From: Heliocidaris erythrogramma
Taxonomy: Eukaryota > Echinodermata > Echinoidea > Camarodonta > Echinometridae
DNA length: 64,000 nucleotides
Assembly: GCA_025617745.1 (NCBI GenBank)
Contig: CM046870.1
Coordinates: forward strand, 26,269,501 to 26,333,500
Direction of reading: 5' to 3'
Positions 25,501 through 37,500 of this stretch are shown here, one piece after another. Each line of letters opens with the position of its first letter. The first letter of the stretch is position 1. Position numbers and translations under genes: made by a program. A model generated the notes under the pieces. It did not search any database. It was not told the origin of the DNA and saw only the letters and a program-made list of their open reading frames with translations.

Positions 25501-28500
25501 TTGAAATTTAGTTCTAGGAATTTTTGTTCTTCATTTCTAACGTTTATAGTGCCTGCAGAATTGCAGATTTTCTTGATTGATTTTTATTTTTTTTTCATAA
25601 TCTTGTTTTTTCATTTATTTTCTTGATTGATTTTTATTCTTATATAAGTCTGTCGTATAAAGGATTTCATGATAGCTGCAACAACTGTACATGACAAAAC
25701 ATGTTATTTTAAACATTACGACTTGAATAGATGAGCAAAAACACACAAACGCTAAATACATGCTAAATTGAATGAACTCATTACGAATTCGAATGCCCAC
25801 GTGCGAATTTGAATGCTCGAAAAGACGCTTCCAAGCGAGGTAGCGAATTTGAATGCTCTCCACGCATATTTGAATTTGAATGATGTAAACGCTAAATGTC
25901 TTGACCGAAGTGCGAATTTGAATGACCTCAAAATGAATTTGAATGATAAATTTCATGGCACAGATCTTTTTCGCGAATTTGAATGACTCCCTTATCAAAT
26001 TGAATGACAAATCTGCGAAATTGACCGGGAAAACCTATATTATTATGTGTCATTTGATTGATGATGATAATAAAATATTATAAGTGCCATTGTACTATAG
26101 ATCTAGGTCTAACTAGAGTTATGTAGTAATATAGTATGACTTAAATATTGCCTATACACACCTTCAAAGTAATAAAGAAAAAAAATTAAAATTAAATAAA
26201 GAAAAAACAGATGCACCTGTGGAATTCAGTAGGAAATTGCATCCATGCAGACAACTATAATATCCTAGGCATAGCCAGATTACGTGAAAATTGTGCAGAT
26301 TTCAATGCTGCTAAAAAAAGTGCTATCGCATATTCAATTTCTGTTGCGTTGGCGCTGTGTATAGTTACACTGCAGCTAGACGGAAAATCCCTCTGTTTGG
26401 AGGAGACTTTTGTCACTTTATTGTTTTGGTCGCTCTCCTCCTCGCGAGGGGGTTCAGCGGAGCGTCGTCATACCCAATAGGGACTTTTAGAATTGCACGT
26501 CCACTTAGTCGACTGGTACGCAAGGACATCATTCTACGCCACTGCGCATGCGCCACTCGCCCTCTCCCTGTCCTCCTCCCTGACTTGCAAAATCGAGAAC
26601 GTGTTCACTTCGTTTTTGCAGTGCTCCGAAATCTTCGACGAGGTTCACGTATATGACGTCATCAGAACAGCTCAACTATTATGCTCATCCTCAAATTCGG
26701 ATTGAAAAGGTAAGTTTTCAGTACCTTTTCTTGTAAATTCAACAATGTTTTTTCTTCGCCATTTCTAACTAGAAATTTAAAAGAGACCAAGGCTATACAA
26801 CTTATCTCACGACTTAATAAATTTGGCGCGCCGTTGAGTGTGTACTTCCGGTTGACGTCGACGGTACGTACACGTCGAGTGAAATCTAAAATGATCAGAA
26901 CTGTAGTCAACATGGGCAGTCGACGACGTTGACATGCGCGAATTAGTCGACTGGGACGAAGTACTAGTCCACTGCTTCTAAAAGTCCCTAAAGTCCCTAT
27001 TGCCAACGACTTCAATGCAGCGTTCGGACAGTAGAGAGACTGCGGGAGCGATACAATAGGGATTTTTAGAATTGCACGTCCACTTAGTCGACTGGTACGC
27101 AAGGACATCATTCTACGCCACTGCGCATGCGCCACTCGCCCTCTCCCTGTCCTCCTCCCTGACTTGCAAAATCGAGAACGTGTTCACTTCGTTTTTGCGG
27201 TGCTCCGAAATCTTCGACGAGGTTCACGTATATGACGTCATCAGAACCGCTCAACTATTATGCTCATCCGTTGAGTGTGTACTTCCGGTTGACGTCGACG
27301 GTACGTACATGTCGAGTGAAATCTAAAATGATCAGAACTGTAGTCATCATGGACAGTCGACGACGTTGACATGCGCGAATTAGTAGACTGGGACGAAGTA
27401 CTAGTCCACTGCTTCTAAAAGTCCCTAAAGTCCCTATTGCCAACGACTTCAATGCAGCGTTCGGACAGTAGAGAGACTGCGGGAGCGATACAATAGGGAT
27501 TTTTAGAATTGCACGTCCACTTAGTCGACTGGTACGCAAGGACATCATTCTACGCCACTGCGCATGCGCCACTCGCCCTCTCCCTGTCCTCCTCCCTGAC
27601 TTGCAAAATCGAGAACGTGTTCACTTCGTTTTTGCGGTGCTCCGAAATCTTTGACGAGGTTCACGTATATGACGTCATCAGAACCGCTCAACTATTATGC
27701 TCATCCGTTGAGTGTGTACTTCCGGTTGACGTCGACGGTACGTACATGTCGAGTGAAATCTAAAATGATCAGAACTGTAGTCATCATGGACAGTCGACGA
27801 CGTTGACATGCGCGAATTAGTAGACTGGGACGAAGTACTAGTCCACTGCTTCTAAAAGTCCCTAAAGTCCCTATTGCCAACGACTTCAATGCAGCGTTCG
27901 GACAGTAGAGAGACTGCGGGAGCGATACAATAGGGACTTTTAGAATTGCACGTCCACTTAGTCGACTGGTACGCAAGGACATCATTCTACGCCACTGCGC
28001 ATGCGCCACTCGCCCTCTCCCTGTCCTCCTCCCTGACTTGCAAAATCGAGAACGTGTTCACTTCGTTTTTGCGGTGCTCCGAAATCTTCGACGAGGTTCA
28101 CGTATATGACGTCATCAGAACAGCTCAACTATTATGCTCATCCGTTGAGTGTGTACTTCCGGTTGACGTCGACGGTACGTACACGTCGAGTGAAATCTAA
28201 AATGATCAGAACTGTAGTCAACATGGGCAGTCGACGACGTTGACATGCGCGAATTAGTCGACTGGGACGAAGTTCTAGTCCACTGCTTCTAAAAGTCCCT
28301 AATGTCAGCGTAGCCAACACCCGAACGACGGCTGATCGTACACTGCAGCAGCACAGATGTAACGTCGTTAGACTTAACAGCTGAGTTAGATCTACACACG
28401 AACACAGAAAGACAGATAAGTGATAAAATGTTGCGAGCAAGGCTGGTTGCGACTACGGCCGACTACAAACATTAATTTTTATAGTCATGTACTCGGCTGT

Positions 28501-31500
28501 AGGCCAGGAGAAATAAAAAAAGAAAAAAGAAAAAACTAGAAATGCTTTACAGTCAGTGCCCCAGCAGTTTCTCCGATTGCGCTCTAATTAGACTATACTA
28601 GTCTCTCATCATACTAATAGCGCGCGCGTATGGCACGCCCTTTTAACATTTAATCCTATTTCATGATATCAAGAAATCAATGCTTGATATCATGAATTAA
28701 TTCTTGATATCAAGAATTCGATGTCTTGATATCAACAATTCAATTCTTGATATCAAGAATATGATTTTCTTGTGAAATGGCAGGAAAGTTAGCAATTTTC
28801 CGGCCATTTCACAAGAAAAATACCGTATTAACAGAAAAACGACCAAAACTTGTAATTTTACAAGTCAACAAAACCTGTTAATCTACAGTTATTTTTTACA
28901 GTGCATGTTTAAAATACGATTTCGGGGGTTCGGGTGATGATATCATCAGGTAAATCGAGTCGTATGGTGATTGGGAAGTGTTGAACTATCACAAAATGCG
29001 AAATTCATACGATTTCCCGAATAGACATTTTTGTTCTCGAAGGAACTTTAACGAACAAAAGTGTCAAAGATTGGCCTTCGCCTTAAATTGACTTTCTTTC
29101 TTGGAAAGATAAGAAATTGATTAACGTGGAGAAGGTTTACGGTTCACCATGTGTGTTGGTAGGAGGAAAGGAAAAATAGGAAATTAGAAATGGATAGACG
29201 AGAAAGGATGACAAGAGAGAAAAGAAGAAATATTCTTTCGTGACAATAAGTGAAGTCCTGAAAAGGACTGTAAACCAATAGGAAGGTTTACTGGTTCACC
29301 AGGTGTATGAATAGGTGAAGGGTGATGGATGATCTGTAACCAGATGAGATGAGATGAGAAGACTTGGTTGATGATCGAAGGATGAGTAGCGATGGATTGA
29401 GTAGGAGGTTACTCGACGTTTCGGACAGGTTGACTGTCCGTCATCAGGAGTGAAGTGTGCTAGACGAGCGGCGGGGTTTTATGGTGTGTATCGATTTTAG
29501 TTATATTTTCTAAATTGATTTTAGTTATATTTTCTGTTTTATTAATGGTTTATACATTATTGATTTAATATTTTCATCATATCCGCAGGTCCAATCGGCT
29601 TTTAGTTTCTCTTACGAAACCGAAGTGGACGGGAGGCCATTATACACCTCTTCGTGAAAGGAGGGGCTCATTTCGCTGCTTCTATGCTAGATGGGGTTTT
29701 TGCGTTCTGTATACTGGACACCAGCAAAAAACAAGTATCATTCTATTTCGTCCAGTTTTTCTTTTCATTTATTAAAGGCTTTATTTTTTTTCTTCCTTCC
29801 TTCTCTACATGTCATTTCATTTCATGTGGTGTAGTTTATACCGATCCTATCCGCGAAAAGTATGCTACAGGTACAGCGCATTTTCCTTGTATAGTTGCAA
29901 AGCGCTTCACAATAATATTTCTCTCTCCAAAAGCAGTGTATAATTATGGGTCACTGAACCCTTTCATGACAGGAATTATTTAAGGGCTAAATTGATCACA
30001 TTTTGTTCTTCAAATTGGCAACAATAATTTTTTTTCAATGCTACATGGTTCTAATAAAATGTAATATCTTTGAAAACAACATACATGGTCAGGAAGTTTG
30101 TTGAAAAGTTAAAAATTAGCAGCTTTGATAGAAAACAATGATTTTAAACCTATCAATGTGTTGCAAGTTTAAGGATTTTAAAGTTTATTCTCCTAGCATC
30201 AAACGCAATATGCTAATGCGACAAAAATGGACACAGCGTGTGCAGAAATTTGTGCTCTTTCTACTCGAGCATCTGGTATATTTTTTAGGGTTCTAAATCA
30301 AAAGTTATTGAGCCAAACCACAAAAATGTAGTCAATTGCCTAGAAAAGGTTAAACAATATCCCCGTTAAAAGTACTAACTCAGCCACCATCCATGTTGTC
30401 TACTCTGAATGAAATTGAATAAGATTAATTATGACGGCTTCACCACCTTATTAAAAAAAAAAAATCATTTCGATCTTCATACTATAATGTGATTTCAAAT
30501 ATCTGAGTGTGTTTGTGTACTAGATGGGTGTGCTTATGTGCGATAATTTTGATTCAGTATGTTGGTTTCATAATCTTCTATTAATGAGATCGCAAAGACT
30601 TCCAGGAAATCAGCGTATGGTAATTTCTTTAGCCTTGTGCGTCATCCTTTGAAATTTGCGAAATTACAATAACACATAATGTGAACATGATTTCTATAGG
30701 TACGTTCACACGTAGAGCGATAGCATCGATGCTATCTAGGTTTCGAGGTTACTATTTTGGTGATGACCAGATAGTTTTAAGACCAAACGCTGTCTGAACG
30801 CAGATAGTCACGAGATAGAAGCGAGTTGGAGCTAGGTTTCCAAACTATTCTGGCAGCGAGTTTAGCAGGAGTAAATCTCAGGATCCAGCAACAAAGCATC
30901 GATGCTTTGCGGTAGACCACCCACCACGCTTGTGATTATTTGTAATGTGAGCGCAATCGCTGCTATCTTCACTCGCAACTATTATAATTCTGTCTGTTTC
31001 ATGTGGTGCTATAATATAATGTAATGTATGTATTCATGTGATGTACCCTCTTCCCTAGTTTTTTTCTATTATCATTCTGTCTGTTTCATCTGGTGCTGTA
31101 ATGTAATGTCAGTGGCGGATCCAGGGGGGGGCACGTGCCCCCCCCCCCCCCCGGCCCCCCATTTTTTTTTTTTTTTTTTTTGCTTGTCAGGGAATTATGG
31201 AGGGAAACTGGACCCCCATAACCCCCCCCCCCCCCCCCGAGCAAATTTTGAAGGTCTGGCGAAAAATAATTTTTGTCGACGAACCCCCCCCCCCCCCCCC
31301 CCCCAACTGAGCCACTTTTCGAGAAGCTGCCGAGACAAAAAAAAAATACGGATCTACCTTTTCCAAAAGTTGACAAACCTTCATTTGTGTGCCCCCCCCT
31401 CTTTTACTCAATCCTGGATCCGCCCCTGAATGTATGTATTCATGTGATGTAGGGGTTAGTAGGCTACTGTGTATACTGTGTGGTAAGGGAGGGGGTTGTT

Positions 31501-34500
31501 TTTTTTTTTTTGCTTTTTTTTCTTCTTTTTATCTTTTTCTTTATATGATGTGGTCTTTTGATATTGATTTACATACGTGCTTACCAGGGAATAGTGTGCA
31601 TGTGTTTTATTTTGGTATAAGATTGGAGTTCAGTCAATTTTGACATGTACAAGGTTTATTTAAAATTAAGTATTGTAACACATGTATTTGCTAGTTGATT
31701 GTATTATCGATATTACAAATGAATTGTTATTATGTTATTATGTTGATTTATGAAGACAAGTAAAATATTATTCAAAACAAAAACTTCGCATGATATGACC
31801 CCTGTGCACAAACTTCCGCGCGTTTTGACCATGCATACCAATTATACTCGGGTCACTCTGTGTGGCGCAGTAATTATTGTTTTGGCAGCGAGTGAGCGAT
31901 GAATAGTCACGAGTGGGTGATAGAAGCAAGTCGATCATGGCCTGTCTGAACGTACTGGAAATAGTTTCGAAACTTACATAGCATCGATGCTATGCACTAC
32001 GTGTGAACATAACTTATGAGAACTTGAAATTGCCCTTGAGTTCATTTATTGAAAGTCTTTGCGATCATGTTTACTTTATTTTTATTTTTTTTCTTCAAAT
32101 TTCAGATTATAACGTAATTTCAAATATGTGTGTATGGGTGTGTGTGTGCGTGTGTGTTGGCTGTGTGTGTGCGTAGGTCTGATATGGGGTCGATATATTT
32201 GTAACTTTTAAAATATTATGTTACAAGGCCCAGGTTACACTAATATGGGCAAGATGCAATTGCCTGTAACTCTAAATGTTATGTTACAGGGCCTAGGTTA
32301 CACTGATATGGGGTCGATATATTTGTTTGTAATTCTTATAATGTTATGTTACAAGGCCCATGTTACACTAGTATTGGGTAGATGCAATTTTTTTAACCCT
32401 AATGTTATGTTACAGGGCCCAGGTTACACTGATATGGGGTCGATATATTTGTAACTCTTAAACTGTTATGTTACAAGGTTACACTAATGGGGTAGATGCA
32501 ATTGTTTGTAACTCTAATGTTATGTTACAATTAGGCCCTGGTTACACTGATATGAATAGTGTACTTTGATTATTATATCCTCTGTAGATTCATGTCGGTC
32601 GTGATACGTATGGCGTCAAACCTCTCTTTACCTCGACACCCGATGATTCTCTCCTACTCTGCTCTGAAGCCAAAGGTATAACATCGAGGCCCCGTCTTAG
32701 AGAGTTGCGATTGATTGCAACTTCATTTGAAATTGATATCGATCGTAAATCCGCAGAGAAGAGGTTATAAGAGCCTGTAAATTTGCAATTGATCGGAGGA
32801 CTTGCGATTGATTCGGATCGATCGCAACTCTCAATAAGACAGAGCCCTGATCAGCACAAGAGCTTTTTTTCTCCTACCCACCCCTTATCATGAAAGAGAG
32901 CCAGGGGAGGGCCAGACGACCCCCCCCCCCTCCCCCAATCATAATAATTGTAATTTTGTCATTATTATTTAAAGAGAAGGTTGAGTTCTGGGGACTCGGG
33001 TGAAAAATAATTTGTGAGCTTCCTTTTACACATGTTTTATGTCAGTTTGGAAGAACATCATGGTAGAAAAATCCCCTGAAAGGGATTGCTCTTCAAATGC
33101 CCTCATATTCGAAATATGACTATAAATAACTGAAATGTTCGGGCCGAACATTCATGCCACTTGTGTGTGTAGTCCCATATACCAATTTCTGTGTGCAGTA
33201 CATGTGCTTTTCAGCGAGATTGTGTCAATTGAAAATTGACAATGATCCTGACAAAAAAGAAACTGCAATGTAATTTTCAATAATTCTTATGCATAAAGTT
33301 GGGTAAAGTAATAATGTTTGGTATCATAAGAAATGGCAATAAATTTCCTACAAGTTTTGTACACAATATTTTGCGAAAAAATAGATGGTGCAGACATTTG
33401 AAAAGTAAGCATTGATCACATTTTGGTAAAATTTTGAAAAGAGCTAAGCCCCTTGGCACAGTAAGAGTTAATCGGCCTTCGCTGTCTCTCTCTCTCTCTT
33501 TCCAAATTGAAGATACAACTTACATACACAGTTTCTTATCTATTTTGATGATTCCAAAACAACACAGTATAAAGCAATTCTTATGTAAACATTGTCAGCC
33601 TTTCCCAAATGCTTTGAGACAGTTTCTTTCACAATGTAATTGCATGACCAGAACTCTACTTTATTTTTAAACTTATTTTATCATTTGTCAACTGAAACTT
33701 GACAATGATCTTTCATGTTTGGATTTTAATATAAATGAATTTGGGTTTATTGCCACGAGAGAAGACGGTCGAGACCCCCCCCCCCCCCCCCCCCCCCCTC
33801 GTTTCAGACAACCCTGGATCCGCCCAAGCTGATTAAAATAGGGAGGGCGGACGCGATACATTAATCGGCCTTCGCTGTCTCTCTCTCTGTATACCATTGT
33901 TTACATTTAATTAGTCTGAGATCAGTAAAGTCTGCTAGCATGATTTCGTTTGCACTCTATCAGTCGCCCCCCCCCCCAACCCGAAAAGATATTTGCAGCA
34001 GCAAAATAATATCTCCTTATACCCAAAACATATCTATAAACGTCATTTATTGGGACTTTGGCTTTGCTTTAGCTTCAACCTACCCTATTTTGAAAGCTAC
34101 CACCATATTTCAATATCATGACTTGTCATCGTTTTCCTCTTTTTTTTTTTTTTTAGTTTGTTTCTTTTTGAGGGGGTCATCATGACAGGATAAAAATCGA
34201 AAACTTACTACATTTTTTTGAAATAATCTAAATTTGACACGTAGTATAAATTAAGCCATTTTGTTTTTATACAAACCAAATGTTTATTAATTAATTTGAT
34301 ACCTATTTTAGTTCTTCTTGTCTATTCGTGTTACATACTCGATGATATTCCGAATCTCTGGAGTTTCAGAAATAAATTTGGTTTCATTTGATCAAGTGTC
34401 ATATCCTCCCCCCCCCCAAAAAAAAAAACCCACACAAAACAAGACAGACAAGCGGGGGTGGGGAGGGGGGGGGGGTCCTGCTCAGAAGAAAAGGGGCGGG

Positions 34501-37500
34501 TACAATGTACCTGGGCAGCCACGCCTGACATTGATCGACTTCAAAACTGTATAACTGCTTGGTAATACTGCCCAGGTAACAGGCCCATGTGGGGCCCATA
34601 TGGGCATCATCCGGGCCATCCGGGCCATCTGGGCAAAAGGGAACCCATATAAATCCCATATGTATCCCTTGTGGGACCCATATGGGTTAACCCATTTTGA
34701 GATCTACTTGGGCCAGCCCATATGGGAACCATATGGGAAAAAACTGGGAAAACCCATATGGGAATAACATGTAAATGCCCATATGGGTATCATATGGGAA
34801 TAAGATGGGCAAACCCATCTGGGAAACATCTGTAAATGCCCATATGGGTATCATATGGGAATAAGCTGGGCAAACCCATCTGTGAAACATATTCAAATGC
34901 CCATATGGGTATCATATGGGAATAAGCTGGGCAAAACATCTGGGAAACATATGTAAATGCCCATATGGGTATCATGTGGGAATAACATGAGCAAACCCAT
35001 ATGGGAAAACATTTGTAAATGCCCATATGGGTATCATATGGGAATAAGCTGGGCAAACCCATCTGGGAAACATATATATTTACCCAAATGGGTATCATAT
35101 GGGAATAAGCTGGGCAAACCCATCTGGGAAACATATATATTTACCCAAATGGGAATCATATGGGAATAAAATGGGCAGACCCATATGGGAAACATTTGTA
35201 AATGCCCATATGGGTATCATATGGGAATAAGCTGGGCAAAACCATATGAGAAAGACATGTAAATGCCCAAATGGGTATCACATGGGAGTAAGCTGGGCAA
35301 ACCCATCTGGGAAACATATATATTTGCCCAAATGGGTATCACATGGGAGTAAGCTGGGCAAACCCATCTGGGAAACATATATATTTGCCCAGATGGGTAT
35401 TATATGGGAATAAGCTGGGCAAACCCATCTGGGAAACATATATTTGCCCAAATGGGTATCATATGGGAATAAAATGGGCAAACCGATATGGGAATGGCAT
35501 GTAAATGCCCATATGGGTATTACATGGGAATAAACTGGGCAAACCAATATGGGAAAGACATGCAAATGTCCCATGGGTATCATATGGGAATATGCTGGGC
35601 AAACCCAAATGGGAAAGACATGTAAATGCCCATATGGATATCACATGGGAGTAAGCTGGGCAAACCCATCTGGGAAACATATACATTTACCCAAATGGGT
35701 ATCATATGGGAATAAACTGGGCGAACAGATATGGGAATGACATGTAAATGCACATATGGTTATTACATGAAAATAAACTGGGCAAACCGATATGGGAATG
35801 ACATGTAAATGCCCATATGGGTATTACATGGGAATAAACTGGGCAAACCAATATGGGAAAGACATGCGAATGTCCACATGGGAATCGAACGGGAATATGC
35901 TGGGCAAATTCAAATGGGAAACAACTGTAAATACCCATATGGGTATCATATGGGAATATGCTGGGCAAACCCATCTGGGAAACATATATTTGCCCAAATG
36001 GGAATCATATGGGAATAAAATGGGCAAACCGATATGGGAATGGCATGTAAATGCCCATATGGGTATTACATGGGAATAAACTGGGCAAACCAATATGGGA
36101 AAGACATGCAAATGTCCACATGGGTATCATATGGGAATATGCTGGGCAAACCCAAATGGGAAAGACATGTAAATGCCCATATGGGTATCACATGGGAGTA
36201 AGCTGGGCAAACCCATCTGGGAAACATATATATTTACCCAAATGGGTATCATATGGGAATAAACTGGGCGAACAGATATGGGAATGACATGTCAATGCAC
36301 ATATGGTTATTACATGAAAATAAACTGGGCAAACCGATATGGGAATGACATGTAAATGCCCATATGGGTATTACATGGGAATAAACTGGGCAAACCAATA
36401 TGGGAAAGACATATGAATGCCCACATGGATATCACATGGGAATAAGCTGGGCAACCCCATCTAGGGAAACAACTGTAAATACCCATATGGGTATCATATG
36501 GGAATATGCTGGGCAAACCCATCTGGGAAACATATGTAAATGCCCAAATGGGAATCATATGGGAATAAACTGGGCAAACCGATATGGGAATGACATGCAA
36601 ATGCCCATATGGGTATTACATGGGAATAAACTGGGCAAACCAATATGGGAAAGACATGCAAATGTCCACATGGGTATTACATGGGAAAAAGCTGGGCAAA
36701 CCCAAATGGGATATATATGTCAATACCCATATGGGTACTATATGGGAGTAAGCTGGGCAAACCCGTCTGGAATATATATGTCAATACCCATATGGGTAAT
36801 AAATGGGAGTAAGCTGGCCAAACCCATATGGGAAAGACATATGAATTTCCCCATGGATATCACATGGGAATAAGCTGGGCAACCCCATCTAGGGAAACAA
36901 CTGTAAATACCCATATGGGTATCATATGGGAATATGCTGGGCAAACCGATATGGGAATGACATGTAAATGCCCATATGGGTATTACATGGGAATAAACTG
37001 GGCAAACCGATATGGGAATGACATATGAATGCCCACATGGATATCACATGGGAATAAGCTGGGCAACGCCATATAGGGAAACAACTGTAAATACCCATAT
37101 GGGTATCATATGGGAATATGCTGGGCAAACCCATCTGGGAAACATATGTAAATGCCCATAATGGTATCATGTGGGAATAAACAGGGCAAACCAATATGAG
37201 AAAGACATGCAAATGTCCACATGGAAATCATACGGGAATATGCTGGGCAAACTCAAATGGGAACGACATGTAAATGTCCATATGGGTACTTTATGGGAGT
37301 AAGCTGGGCAAACCCGTCTGGGATATATATGTCAATACCCATATGGGTAATAAATGGGAGTAAGCTGGCCAAACCCATATGGGAATGACATATGAATACC
37401 CATAGGTATATCACATGGGGAATAAGCTGGGCAACCCCATCTGGGGAAACAACTGTAAATACCCATATGGGTATCATATGGGAATATGCTGGGCAAACCG

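Larger units (their letters stand above)
30701..32010. mobile_element. TIR element GTTCACACGTAG...ATAGCATCGATGCTAT
   Basis: The left end TACGTTCACACGTAGAGCG followed by ATAGCATCGATGCTATC matches the inverted right end ATAGCATCGATGCTATG then CACTACGTGTGAACATAA. Inside, TAGTCACGAGATAGAAGC on the left recurs as TAGTCACGAGTGGGTGATAG on the right. It contains a nested MITE at 31110-31428. No transposase. Confidence 0.8.

Noticed and set aside
26493..28200. Repeated 84-aa ORFs ([13 protein letters not shown]...) as a gene family
   Set aside because: They recur only because the 437-bp unit is repeated; no domain recognised, and the sequence carries promoter-type motifs instead.
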